Part shown: positions 17,571 to 26,715 of the stretch, piece by piece
How positions within the stretch are numbered: position 1 is the stretch's first letter
How the letters are laid out: each line of letters begins with the position of its first letter
Origin: Lewinellaceae bacterium
Lineage (GTDB): Bacteria > Bacteroidota > Bacteroidia > Chitinophagales > Saprospiraceae
Direction of reading: 5' to 3'
NCBI GenBank assembly: GCA_020636025.1
Contig: JACJYQ010000003.1
Location: forward strand, 62,001 to 126,000
Length of the DNA: 64,000 bases
Notes under the pieces: model-generated
The model's database searches: none
Seen by the model: the letters and a program-made list of their open reading frames with translations, nothing else
What the model was told of the DNA's origin: nothing
Translations under genes and position numbers: made by a program

Positions 17571-18908
17571 TTAGGGGTTGGCCGGACTAAGATCGGCTGA
17601 CTTTATGGCCAATAGAAAGGACTTGCCAAAAAGAACATCCGACCGGAAGTCTATATGATCACTATTTATTCTAAGTTTTGGGAAGCCTGTCCTGTGGTGG
17701 TTCACGATCCGGTTTATTGTTTTTACAATGGCAGATTTATTTAGTTTGTTTTTGTCGTCGATGAAAGGAATGTGAAAACCCAGTTCGCGGAAATAAGGCG
17801 CTTCCGTGATCTGATAAAACAGGTGCATCAGCTCACGGTCGGGTTGGGGTGGCGCCTGGTGAAACATCGTAAAGCCAACCACATATTGCGGCACGGCCAT
17901 GGCTAAACTGTCGTAACCCTGTTGCATCGGCCATTCCATATTAGCCAATTCACCTTCAATGAAAGTGCCCAGACTGCCGTGTGTCACCGCCGGATTCACC
18001 CCAAAAGTGCTGCGCGTGCGGTACATTTCCTTGAAAAACTCTTCTTTTGGCCGGTCGAGCAGTTTCTGAAACTCCATTCGGATGTGCTGCACCTTTACCT
18101 GGGAAGTCAACTGGTTTTTGGCAAAATAGATGGCATGGATCTTCTCCAGCACATCCATCATAAAACCCTCCGGTTTGGTGAGGTAATCGAGCTTGAAGGC
18201 CAACGCCAACAATAAATACGCGAAAGTACCCGGGTACTGATTTGGGTCGGGTTTGCCGGCGTCCAGAATCTCAAAAGCGGCTTTTATTTCGCGCTGGATG
18301 TATTGGTACTTGATTTCTTTCTCCGCGACATCTATTTCGCCATAGGTGCGTTTTTCGGCCGGTTCGAGCGATTTGAACTCGTCGAGCAGCAGGTCATCCT
18401 GTTTGTCGGCGTTGATGGCCAGTTCGCGAAGGGCGTGCAACAACTTCAGGGGGGAGGCATCCACGGCTCCGGAGTCGAAGAGTATGCACAGGTTGTTTTC
18501 CGGATCGAGGGCAAAGCGGCTGAACTTCAGGTTGAAGTTTGCTTCCATCAGGCGACGCAGAAAACCTACGTTCAGATCGGTGGCTTTGGCGACTTTGCTG
18601 CAGGCTTTTACTTTATCGGGTCCGGCAATGCCCTGGATGATCCGCGAGCCCTGCCAGAATTCGAAGTGTATTTCTCCGTTTTCTTCTGTGTATGTGATGT
18701 TATCTTCGTCCGAATCATTTTGCAAATAGTGAAAAAATTCGCGGTACGCGCCCAGGCGGTCTTCCTTGTCGAAATGATCGAGCGCGCGATCGAATGCCGC
18801 TTGTTGCGCCTCCGATTTATAGGCATCGCTGAAACGGCCAAAGGGAATATCGGGCTGCGCGCCCTGATGTCCCGATCCAAATTTAAATATGCGATCTATA
18901 AAACTCAT
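17571..18908 (-). CDS. Large YbjN/type III chaperone-like protein (hypothetical)
   Basis: A 445-residue soluble protein starting MSFIDRIFKFGSG. Residues about 30-180 look like a YbjN-type alpha/beta chaperone-like domain (FDRALDHFDKEDRLGAYREF, later DLNVGFLRRLMEANFNLKFS and LCILFDSGAVDA). The remainder is mostly alpha-helical, with no catalytic motif, signal or membrane segment. The Met at 18908 is preferred over 19004 because the upstream extension overlaps the divergent gene. It is the first gene of a two-gene unit with the trypsin-like fusion protein, which carries a similar domain at its C-terminus, so the two products may interact. Function is unknown. Confidence 0.7.
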   Translation of the reverse strand: MSFIDRIFKFGSGHQGAQPDIPFGRFSDAYKSEAQQAAFDRALDHFDKEDRLGAYREFFHYLQNDSDEDNITYTEENGEIHFEFWQGSRIIQGIAGPDKVKACSKVAKATDLNVGFLRRLMEANFNLKFSRFALDPENNLCILFDSGAVDASPLKLLHALRELAINADKQDDLLLDEFKSLEPAEKRTYGEIDVAEKEIKYQYIQREIKAAFEILDAGKPDPNQYPGTFAYLLLALAFKLDYLTKPEGFMMDVLEKIHAIYFAKNQLTSQVKVQHIRMEFQKLLDRPKEEFFKEMYRTRSTFGVNPAVTHGSLGTFIEGELANMEWPMQQGYDSLAMAVPQYVVGFTMFHQAPPQPDRELMHLFYQITEAPYFRELGFHIPFIDDKNKLNKSAIVKTINRIVNHHRTGFPKLRINSDHIDFRSDVLFGKSFLLAIKSADLSPANP

Positions 18909-18964
18909 GAGGAAAATGCGCGCCAAAAGTAGCAAGTTTGCCTGTAAATAATTATTCTGATTGC

Positions 18965-19963
18965 ATGGAACCCTTCCGCACCGTACTTCCAGCCAGGGCT
19001 GCACCCTTTACAATTGGCCATAACGATCACCTGATGCTGATCGGTTCCTGTTTTAGCGTGAATATCGGCGAGCGGTTGTTGCAGAGCAAATTCAGGGCAG
19101 CGATCAATCCCTTTGGCATTGTGTATAACCCGCTTTCCATTGCCGGGTGCTTGGAGCGTTTAATGGCTGAAAAACAAGCATTTACAGAAAATGAGCTGTT
19201 TGAAAACGCCGGCTTGTGGCATAACTGGGAGCACCACGGGCAGTTTTCTAAACCTTCCCGGGCTGAAACGCTGGAAGGCATAAACAGCGCTTACGCACAA
19301 GCTGCAGAGGAACTTAAATCGGCCAATACCTTAGTCCTGACTTTCGGGACCTCGATTGTGCATTATTTGAAGGAAAACGGACAAGTTGTAGCCAATAACC
19401 ACAAAATGCCTGCTGCTGTATTTGGACAAAGAAGACTGGAAATTCAGGAAATATGCGAGGCCTTGTCGCCCGTACTGACAAAACTGACCCGCCAGAATCC
19501 AGGGCTGCGGATTATTTTTACGGTGAGTCCGGTAAGACATATCCGCAATGGACTGGAAGAAAACCAACGCAGTAAAGCCGTGTTGCTGCTGGCGGTGGAA
19601 GCGCTTTGCCGGCAATTTGACCATGCTTTTTATTTCCCGGCCTACGAGCTTCAGCTCGACGACTTGCGCGACTATCGCTTCTATGCCTCTGATATGCTGC
19701 ACCCATCAGAGCAGGCCGTGGATTATATCTGGCAGCATTTTTCGGATGCTTTTTTTAGTGGTGAAACGCAGCAGCTAAATGCCGCAATAGACAAGATAAC
19801 TACGGCTGCAGCCCATCGGCCATTTCATCCGGATTCGGCGGAGCATAAGGCTTTTAAGGCGGCGCAGTTGGAGGCGATAGAGAAGGTGAAAAGGGATTGG
19901 CCGGGTTTGGATTTTAGTGAGGAAGAGAGGGTGTTTGCTGCTCGGGTCGGAGACCCTCGCTAA
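18965..19963 (+). CDS. GSCFA domain protein
   Basis: A 332-residue protein with the family-naming motif at its N-terminus (LMLIGSCFSVNIGERL), then INPFGIVYNPLS, LVLTFGTSIVHYL and the late block YRFYASDMLHPSEQAVDYIW. The GSCFA family (PF08885) resembles SGNH/GDSL-type hydrolases, with a Ser near the start and a D..H pair near the end; its substrates are not established. No signal peptide is seen. The start at 18965 (MEPFRTVLPA) leaves 56 bases to the divergent YbjN-like gene; an upstream Met at 18938 adds an unlikely tail. Confidence 0.85.
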   Translation: MEPFRTVLPARAAPFTIGHNDHLMLIGSCFSVNIGERLLQSKFRAAINPFGIVYNPLSIAGCLERLMAEKQAFTENELFENAGLWHNWEHHGQFSKPSRAETLEGINSAYAQAAEELKSANTLVLTFGTSIVHYLKENGQVVANNHKMPAAVFGQRRLEIQEICEALSPVLTKLTRQNPGLRIIFTVSPVRHIRNGLEENQRSKAVLLLAVEALCRQFDHAFYFPAYELQLDDLRDYRFYASDMLHPSEQAVDYIWQHFSDAFFSGETQQLNAAIDKITTAAAHRPFHPDSAEHKAFKAAQLEAIEKVKRDWPGLDFSEEERVFAARVGDPR

Positions 19964-20279
19964 CATAGTGGCATTTAAATTGGAGGCGCCATAGATTGTT
20001 TGGGCAAATGGATTATTTGTATATATTTGTGTTTCAATATCTGCCCTGAATGAACCTGTTATTCTTTCCATATAGTTTTTTGGGTTTGTCTTCTCTGTAT
20101 TGCCTGTTTGCGCGGTGTGCGGGACTGTGTTGATGTGGATAGTGGGGGAGAGTGGTTGATGACGAAATATGGAGACCTCGGGTAAGGATATACAAGCGGG
20201 TTGGGGCTTATTCAATAACTGGGTATGGATATGCAATAGTTGGGTGTAATTTTAAAATGACCAAGAAATAAACAAAAAA
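19964..20279. other. Left border of the A/T-rich island, no gene seen
   Basis: About 315 bases with no credible gene on either strand. Base composition shifts toward A/T near its right end, where the island begins. No integrase, tRNA or obvious attachment duplication is visible. Confidence 0.5.
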
Positions 20280-20413
20280 ATGCATTGTACGCTAACATAC
20301 GACCTCGGTGCAACTGGAGACAGAAGAACACAAATTGAGGCAGAAATTGACAAAATACTGAAGCCTTACAGATGGGCCAAACGCTTGACGACTTTTTATG
20401 TAATAGAAATTAA

Positions 20414-21715
20414 CAGTAGTGTCCGGTTAAGGATTTGAGATTGTGTTATAGTTCATTGAAATACAGGCTATTATAGAGGTTTTGATTTTAAACGATTTGA
20501 ATTGATTCGAGCCTAAAAGATATTCGGGCATGAATCGAGGTAAATATGTTTTTGCCCAGTTAATGAGCCTGGTGGACCCAAATGAGTTTGGTCGATGCGT
20601 TGAACGCTACATGGGTAATCATCGTGTTCGACAGTTCAGTTGCTGGCACCAATTCTTGTGTCTTAGTTTCGGCCAACTGACCCATCGTGAGAGTCTTCGC
20701 GATATTGTCGTTTGTCTTCAAGCGCATAATTCTAAGCTGTATCACCTAGGGTTAACCAAAGGAGTAAGCCGTAGTACACTTGCCGATGCGAATGAGCAAC
20801 GCGATTGGCGTATTTACGCCGATCTGGCACAAGCTCTAATTCAAAAAGCCCGGGATTTGTATGCAGGAACAATTTTGGAAGAGGTCGATTTGGATAATTC
20901 CATCTATGCCCTGGATTCCACCACCATTGATTTGTGCCTCGAGGTTTTTTGGTGGGCCAAATTCCGGAAACACAAAGCAGCAGTGAAATTGCATACGCTT
21001 TTTGATATTCGTTGCCAGGTGCCGTGCTTTATCCACATAACGGATGGATTGTTCCACGATGTGAATGTATTAGACATTCTGGACTTCGAAAAAGAAGCTT
21101 TTTACATCATGGACAGAGGTTACCTGGATTGGATTCGGCTAAACTATATTCATCTCCAGGGAGCCTACTTTGTAACACGGGCAAAGAAAAACCTTGCCTT
21201 TGAACGCATTTATTCCAACACCGTGGATAAAACCACGGGGCTGAGATGTGATCAGACCATTCGCTTAAAGAACTACTACGCTTCACTAGACTACCCCGAA
21301 AAGTTGCGAAGACTCAAATATTATGACAAAGAACATGATAAAACATTCGTTTTCCTGACCAATAATTTTGATGTAGATGCCATGCAAATCACGCAGCTAT
21401 ACAAATACCGATGGCAGATCGAACTGTTTTTCAAATGGGTCAAGCAACACTTACGGATTAAGGTGTTCTGGGGCGAAAGTTCAAATGCTGTCAAAACTCA
21501 AATCTGGGTGGCAGTTTGCACTTATGTTCTGGTGGCGATTTTGCGAAAAACCCATCAAATCTCTATAAGCATGAACGAAATGTTACAAATTTTAAGCGTA
21601 TCAGCTTTCGACAAAACACCTGTAAATCAATTACTTACCAGTCCAAATTACAAAAACGAAAACCCCGATAACCCTAATCAATTGATTCTCTTTGACTTAT
21701 AACCGGACACTACTG
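20414..21715 (+). mobile_element. IS4-family insertion sequence (1302 bp) with intact transposase
   Basis: The ends are inverted repeats CAGTAGTGTCCGGTTA (20414-20429) and its complement at 21700-21715. A 9-base target duplication AGAAATTAA flanks it (20405-20413 and 21716-21724), within the 9-12 bp range known for IS4-type elements. It carries one transposase. The exact duplication and intact transposase imply recent insertion. Confidence 0.9.
20530..21702 (+). CDS. IS4-family transposase (DUF4372 plus DDE domain)
   Basis: A 390-residue transposase. The N-terminal region (FAQLMSLVDPNEFGRCVERY, then FSCWHQFLCLSFGQLTHRES) matches the DUF4372 domain common in this family. The DDE core follows: first Asp in YALDSTTIDLCL, second Asp in YIMDRGYLDW, and the Y-1-R-E-like region YKYRWQIELFFKWVKQHL. 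It fills most of the element between its inverted repeats. No frameshift is seen, so it is probably active. Confidence 0.92.
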   Translation: MNRGKYVFAQLMSLVDPNEFGRCVERYMGNHRVRQFSCWHQFLCLSFGQLTHRESLRDIVVCLQAHNSKLYHLGLTKGVSRSTLADANEQRDWRIYADLAQALIQKARDLYAGTILEEVDLDNSIYALDSTTIDLCLEVFWWAKFRKHKAAVKLHTLFDIRCQVPCFIHITDGLFHDVNVLDILDFEKEAFYIMDRGYLDWIRLNYIHLQGAYFVTRAKKNLAFERIYSNTVDKTTGLRCDQTIRLKNYYASLDYPEKLRRLKYYDKEHDKTFVFLTNNFDVDAMQITQLYKYRWQIELFFKWVKQHLRIKVFWGESSNAVKTQIWVAVCTYVLVAILRKTHQISISMNEMLQILSVSAFDKTPVNQLLTSPNYKNENPDNPNQLILFDL

Positions 21716-21897
21716 AGAAATTAACTCAATTGAAAATTGGGATAGACTTCTTTCCGACTTACAAAACTTGTCCAAGTCTATTACAGAACGTTTTCACTTT
21801 ATAATGTCACCTCCTATGACAGGAGGCCGATACAATGGGATTTTACCAAGTGGGAAATGGGATTTTATTAATGAGATAACTTCAAAAGGATAAGGTC

Positions 21898-22287
21898 ATG
21901 TCGGAAAATTTAGATAATAAGACACCGAAGGAAAATAAACCTAAGCCAGGGACGGAATCTAATCCAATTGGAGATGCATTTGATATAATGGTTTCAATCC
22001 CTGATAGACTTGAAATAAAAATGGTTAATGCATCTATACTCTCAGACTATGAAGTATGGATTTTCATATCTTCTCTTATTTCAAACGCAGTAATTGGTTT
22101 CTGGGTAGCTTATGCAACAAACACTAACGTCAATGCCAGTAGTATTTTGTTTTGGAACTCAATAGTTTTCACCATTCTCTTTATGATTACTTTGATAGTT
22201 GCGTTAAGTAAACGGTACACCCTTAGCAAAAAATCAAAGTCAATAAAATTAAAGACATCAAAAGTTGAAAGTGACAACAATGAATAA
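21898..22287 (+). CDS. Two-transmembrane-segment hypothetical protein
   Basis: A 129-residue protein with a Lys/Pro-rich hydrophilic N-terminus, two predicted membrane helices (about 53-73 and 82-104) and a Lys/Ser-rich tail. There is no signal peptide. It follows the interrupted Cas2/SinR-like gene by 4 bases and precedes the first attC-like repeat, so the two genes look like a single cassette. Small two-TM proteins paired with a regulatory partner are common membrane effectors in phage-defence modules. That role is an inference from context; no family was recognised. Confidence 0.6.
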   Translation: MSENLDNKTPKENKPKPGTESNPIGDAFDIMVSIPDRLEIKMVNASILSDYEVWIFISSLISNAVIGFWVAYATNTNVNASSILFWNSIVFTILFMITLIVALSKRYTLSKKSKSIKLKTSKVESDNNE

Positions 22288-22296
22288 AAAAACTAC

Positions 22297-22430
22297 ACCC
22301 AACACGGGTTTTGCGTCAGGCGGGGTGATGTACAAACTTGGAGCTTTGTGGTTCTAATAAACAGTAGTAATGAATTGAAAATTTTGCGCTCCGAAACCCG
22401 CCCGAACGCAAAGCCCGAAAACGTTGGCGG
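22297..22430. repeat. attC-like imperfect inverted repeat, site 1
   Basis: Left arm ACCCAAC (22297-22303) then CGGGTTTTGCGTCAGGCGGG. Right arm CCCGCCCGAACGCAAAGCCCG then ACGTTGGCGG (to 22430). The inner arms pair over about 21 bases with a few mismatches, and the outer CCAAC pairs with GTTGG. Total span is 134 bases, within the reported size range of integron attC sites. The left outer box fits RYYYAAC exactly; the right box GTTGGCG only partly fits GTTRRRY. Confidence 0.55.
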
Positions 22431-22472
22431 TCATTGTAAAAGACGACTCCGAAACAGAAAAAGAGTAACATA

Positions 22473-23684
22473 ATGAATCAATCATTCCAAAGGCAACAGT
22501 TAATACGACTTTGCAAAAAAGCAGAGTACATTGACTATGGAATGACCATTAAACAGCTTACAGATTCTCTTGACACATCTTATGAAGAGATAGCAAATGA
22601 TTCTTTCGAATTCTCACTCAAACAAGTAAGTGAATACTTCTTGACTAAAGACCTTCCTAATAAGCTCATTTTAAGGAAACTAAATGACAACGTAAAAAGA
22701 ATTTACAAAGACGAACAAGCCAACAGAAGAATAATAATATCCCAAGTGAAAACACTTCTTTCTGAGACGTGTCCTTTTTGGGTAATAAAGACAGACATTA
22801 AAAGCTTTTATGAAAGTATTGATAGAGAAAGACTGATTTCAAAATTCCACGATGATTCTATGCTCTCTTATCAATCAATGTTTTTAATGAATAGAATTTT
22901 TGAAAGTCCAATATTGGTTGGAAATTCAGGCGTTCCAAGGGGAATGAACATAAGTGCAACAATGTCCGAGTTGTATATGCGTAAATTCGACAGATGGGTA
23001 CGTTCCTATGACAGTGTATACTATTATGCAAGATTCGTTGATGATATAATAATTTTTTCAAACTCGCTAAAAGGCTCTTTAAGTTTGATTGAAAACTTAA
23101 ACCCTCAATTGAATATTCTTGCAGAAGGCCTTTCTATCAATGAAAAGAAGACAGAACTCTTTGATGGAAAGACTTTAGAAAATCTTGACATAAAAAATGG
23201 AAAGAAAATACGATTAAAGCATAAGCTTGATTATTTAGGATATTCATTCAGGATAGAAAACGGGAGAATTAAAAACCGCAAATTGATAGTATCAATTGCT
23301 GAAAAGAAGATTACAAAGATAAAAACCCGAATCATTAAAGCTTTTTTGGATTTTTCAAAAAATAAGGATTTTAATTTACTTGAAAATAGAGTTCAATTTT
23401 TAACAGGAAACTATAGTATTCGCAAAAGTGAAGAAGGAAATTCATTACGAGCAGGTATTTATTATAACTATTTACAAGTTACAAATCATTCAGTTTTTAT
23501 TGAGCTAAATCAATTACTAAGAAAATCAATATATAGCAAGAGCCCGAATTTTGGTGCTAAAATCGGACTAAGTAATATTCAAAAAAGCAAGCTAAGCAAG
23601 TATTGTTTCTTGGCAGGGTTTGAGAAAAAGGTATTTTTTCAATTCTCGTATATCGAAATGCAACAAATAATCAAATGTTGGTAA
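22473..23684 (+). CDS. drt3a: Defence reverse transcriptase, Drt3a-like (UG3 type)
   Basis: A 403-residue reverse transcriptase. Motif A is VIKTDIKSFYESID (Asp108) and the catalytic box is YYYARFVDDIIIFS (Asp190, Asp191). A GVPRGMNISATMSELYM motif precedes it, and a thumb-like basic region follows. It lacks group II intron maturase and retron partner features. The second RT gene starts directly after its stop (TAAATG), so the pair is translationally coupled. Two RTs of about 400 and 650 residues match the DRT type 3 antiphage system, in which Drt3a is reported to copy an ncRNA template. This copy is intact. Strongly A/T-rich composition, unlike the flanking housekeeping genes, suggests transfer. 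Confidence 0.82.
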   Translation: MNQSFQRQQLIRLCKKAEYIDYGMTIKQLTDSLDTSYEEIANDSFEFSLKQVSEYFLTKDLPNKLILRKLNDNVKRIYKDEQANRRIIISQVKTLLSETCPFWVIKTDIKSFYESIDRERLISKFHDDSMLSYQSMFLMNRIFESPILVGNSGVPRGMNISATMSELYMRKFDRWVRSYDSVYYYARFVDDIIIFSNSLKGSLSLIENLNPQLNILAEGLSINEKKTELFDGKTLENLDIKNGKKIRLKHKLDYLGYSFRIENGRIKNRKLIVSIAEKKITKIKTRIIKAFLDFSKNKDFNLLENRVQFLTGNYSIRKSEEGNSLRAGIYYNYLQVTNHSVFIELNQLLRKSIYSKSPNFGAKIGLSNIQKSKLSKYCFLAGFEKKVFFQFSYIEMQQIIKCW

Positions 23685-23991
23685 ATGGGAAAGATTAAAA
23701 TAAATAAAGATGATAAAGCAAGAATTTTACTAACTGAACTCTTACCCTATGAAGTGCCAATGCTCTTTTCAAACGAAGGTTTTTATAAATTAGTTAGCAG
23801 TGGAAAATATAACACTTTTTTTGACAGAATACTTCAGTTATCAAAGGCAGGTGGTGATGGAAGAAAATACGGAATATCTTTCAATTATGAAATAAGGAAA
23901 AACATTGAAGGCGACACAAGAACGCTTAGCGTAATTCATCCATATTGTCAATTTTACTTTATCGAGCTTTATGAAAAGTATGACTCTTTAA

Positions 23992-24862
23992 GAGCATGTT
24001 TGGAAATTTAGTTTTTCACAGCGTCAGTATTTAGCAAGAATCATTTGACAATTGGCCCAAAGTATCCATGATTCCGAACTTTCTACTGTTTTCTCATAAT
24101 CCTTGGATAGTCTACGGAAGAAATTAAACCATCCAAATGTCCGTTCACTAACCCAACGCCACTTAACAGGGACGAATCCTTTGGCAGTAGGTGGTTTGGA
24201 TGAAACCTCCGGAATCACGCCGATTGCTTTTTTAGAGACTTCAAAAAATTCACCTTCGTAAGCCTTATCAACCAATATTCTTTTAGTCCTTTTCAAAGCT
24301 TGCTTCACTTCCAGAATTACCACCCCTCCGTATATACTGTCGCCGCCATTAGCAGCATGAACAACCACCCCCCAAACCAGACCAAGTGTATCAACCAAAA
24401 CCTGACGCTTTCGGCCATTTATTTTCTTATTCCCATCAAGGCCACGCTCCTCAGAAATAAACGGCGCTAACTTAATTGATTGACTATCAACACATACTAA
24501 TGATGGTGTTGCCTCCTTTTCAACTACAATCCTCTGCCTTGAGTTCAGCCTCGTATTTAATTCTCGCAAGGTTCCATCGTGACCCCATTTTCTAAAATAG
24601 TAGTAAACCGCACTCCAATCCGGAAAACAGGGTGGCAAATTCCGCCATTGGCTTCCTGTTTCGTTTATCCAACGAATACCATCTACCACTTTTCTCAAAT
24701 CAATTCGTCTTTTCCGTTGCAAGGGCAAAAATTCTGCTATAACTTGCCATTGGGAATCAGTGAGAGGTTCAAACTTCTTTCGCATAACCTTATGAATTCG
24801 ATACTCACAAGTTATGCACTGATTCCTATTTTTTATAATGTATCAAATTTCCAAACACGCTC
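23992..24862 (-). mobile_element. IS5-family insertion sequence (871 bp) inside drt3b
   Basis: Terminal inverted repeats: left GAGCATGTTTGGAAATTT and right complement AAATTTCCAAACACGCTC (ending 24862), with one mismatch. A 3-base target duplication TAA (23989-23991 and 24863-24865) fits the TNA duplications of the IS1031-like branch of IS5. It carries one minus-strand transposase that reads against drt3b. Confidence 0.88.
24024..24785 (-). CDS. IS5-family transposase
   Basis: A 253-residue DDE transposase with the N-terminal DUF4096-like stretch (LTDSQWQVIAEFLPLQRKR, then GSQWRNLPPCFPDWSAVYYYF) and DDE residues in VCVDSQSIK, ILVDKAYEG and WVSERTFGWFNFFRRL. Reading frame and length look intact. 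It lies on the strand opposite to drt3b, within its inverted repeats. Confidence 0.93.
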   Translation of the reverse strand: MRKKFEPLTDSQWQVIAEFLPLQRKRRIDLRKVVDGIRWINETGSQWRNLPPCFPDWSAVYYYFRKWGHDGTLRELNTRLNSRQRIVVEKEATPSLVCVDSQSIKLAPFISEERGLDGNKKINGRKRQVLVDTLGLVWGVVVHAANGGDSIYGGVVILEVKQALKRTKRILVDKAYEGEFFEVSKKAIGVIPEVSSKPPTAKGFVPVKWRWVSERTFGWFNFFRRLSKDYEKTVESSESWILWANCQMILAKY

Positions 24863-26520
24863 TAATGCTCCATTTATGTTCAAAAAGTCAGATTTCGCTA
24901 AGAAGGATCTCAAAAGTCGCAAAGTTCTTTTACTCACCTGACTTTGTTTACTCAGAAGACAACCACAAGAATGCTGAATTAGAAGTCGAACCAGATATTT
25001 TAAACATAGAATCGCAATATTTAAAATCATACTTCACTTACTATCCAATAGATTTAATTTATAAATTCTATGATAGAAATGAATTTCAGAGACTTGAGCA
25101 ACGATTCAACTATTTAATGGAGTTTGATATTAGTAAATGTTTCTATCATATTTATACTCATTCCGTTACTTGGGCTGTAAAAGACAAAGAATCAGCTAAA
25201 AGAAATGCGAGAGAGACATCTTTTGAAAATTCATTTGACAAGTTGATGCAACTAGCAAATTACAATGAAACCAACGGAATTGTTGTTGGTCCTGAAATTT
25301 CAAGAATTTTTGCAGAAATTATCCTTCAACAAGTTGACCTTAATGTCTCTAAAAGATTAGAAGAGCAATATAAATATGGGGTTGATTATGAAGTTCGAAG
25401 GTATGTTGATGATTATTTTGTTTTTTCAAATGACCCCAAAATACTTGAAACAGTAAAAAAGGAGTTTCAAAAAGAACTTGGATTCTATAAGTTATATCTA
25501 AACCCAACAAAATCAGATATAAAAACCCCTCCTTTTATTACAAATGTTACTGTTGGAAAACGTGAGTTACAAGAGCTTTTATTAAGTCTGTATGAATCAC
25601 TTTTTGAAATCAAAGAAATTAAAACTGTAGGGATTGAAAAGTTAGAGCAAGTCAAAGTTCTTACGAGAATTAGACGACCCAACAGCATTTCGCAAAAATT
25701 CATTAAGGATTTTCAGTGCATAGTAAAACGTAACAATCTAACTTATGACATTTTAAGCAAGGATATTATTAGATTTTTCAAAACGAAATTCACCAAAATC
25801 TTAAAAGAAGGTGAACTTGAAAAAGACAAAGAAGTAGTTGAGAACCTATTTATAACGCTTTTCGATATTTTATTTTATGCTTACTCTCTTAATATAAATT
25901 CAAATACAACTTTTAAACTTGCACAAATAATTGTCCTAGCGTGTAAGTATTTAGAAAAGCAGAAAGCCGATTTAAAACACACTATTTACTCCAAGATTTC
26001 TAAAGAAGCTGATTTTGTGTTGACCAACTTTCACAGAAAATCAAAAACTTCCGAGACTAATATCGAAATCTTGAATTTAATTTTAGCTCTAAAAAAACTT
26101 GATGACAGCTATGGATTAAGTGTCAAGAAACTTAAAGAAATATTAGGCATTGACAAAGCTGACGGTTTCAAGAGATTAAACTATTTTCATATCATTACTC
26201 TGCTTTACTACATTGAAAATAAAGCAATTTATGCTGACCTGAAAAAAGAAATAGAGAATAATGTTGAAGTTAGGTTTTTAGAGGATGAAGACCCTTTTTC
26301 AAAATCAGAATTGACGATGCTATTTTTTGATTACATTAATTGCCCATTTGTTGATGACAGAAGCAAAAGAAAAATAATGCAAAGTTCAGGATATGCTAGT
26401 AGCAATCTTGCTGACAAAATTAAAGAGATTACCGACCAGGAGATTTGGTTTATGAATTGGAATACAGAAATAGACTTAGAAAGAGTTTTAAAGAAGAAAG
26501 AATGGGGTTCATCATATTAA

Positions 26521-26715
26521 GACTTTGGGATTGGTGCTGTAAGAGCAAAGGGGTTCGCAAGAAACCTGAATACGACTTGATAAAATAATTTTTGAGACGT
26601 CTTGAGAAAAGTTTTGTTGAGTTGAGTCTAAAGCAATTTAGACACCACACACGACAACTTACAGTTACCAATCCCTCTTTTTTGAACGACAACCGGAAGA
26701 AAGAACAACGAACCG
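26521..26715 (+). ncRNA. Candidate DRT3 non-coding RNA
   Basis: The stretch right after drt3b is non-coding and contains a 7-bp hairpin with a GCAA tetraloop (26626-26643). Directly after it comes CCACACACG, which includes ACACAC at 26647-26652. From recollection of published work on DRT3, Drt3a uses an ACACAC-type template in a system ncRNA to make GT-repeat DNA. Position, hairpin and motif fit that role, but the boundaries and identity are inferred. Confidence 0.45.

Larger units (their letters stand above)
20280..21893 (+). pseudogene. Small Cas2/SinR-like protein gene split by an IS4-family element
   Basis: Starts ATG at 20280 and reads MHCTLTYDLGATGDRRTQIE. Coding stops inside the insertion at 20414. 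Removing 20414-21724 (the IS plus one 9-base duplication) joins ...FYVIEIN to SIENWDRLL... in frame and gives exactly 100 residues ending INEITSKG at 21893. The opening beta strand TLTYDLG and the size recall the ferredoxin-like fold of Cas2, VapD and SinR proteins; this is a weak resemblance, not a firm assignment. The restored stop lies 4 bases before the two-TM protein gene, indicating a coupled pair. Confidence 0.6.
23685..26520 (+). pseudogene. drt3b: Drt3b-like reverse transcriptase (UG8 type), split by an IS5-family element
   Basis: The N-terminal part starts at 23685 (MGKIKINKDDKARILL) and runs into the insertion at 23992. The C-terminal part continues after 24865. Removing 23992-24865 (the IS plus one TAA duplication) joins ...YEKYDSL to MLHLCSKSQ... 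in frame and gives 653 residues, the expected Drt3b size. The RT core lies wholly in the second part: MEFDISKCFYHIYTHS (motif A), GIVVGPEISRIFAEIIL, and RRYVDDYFVFS (YVDD). A long helical C-terminal region follows. As it stands the system is probably inactive, unless the second part is expressed from an internal ATG such as 24865 and suffices. Confidence 0.82.

Noticed and set aside
19775..20236. Minus-strand 153-codon frame as a gene
   Set aside because: It overlaps the end of the GSCFA gene, has no recognisable domain and shows low-complexity residue use.
20280..20413. cas2 of a CRISPR system
   Set aside because: There is no CRISPR repeat array, no cas1 and no other cas gene in the window; only the general fold resemblance remains.
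23685..24011. A separate 108-residue gene after drt3a
   Set aside because: It is the N-terminal part of drt3b; its last residues come from the IS end. Removing the IS restores the full-length gene in frame.
22473..26520. Reverse transcriptases as a retron, group II intron or DGR
   Set aside because: There is no retron msr/msd with a VTG-type motif, no intron maturase or endonuclease domain, and no template/variable repeat pair. Two coupled RTs of these sizes fit DRT3 better.
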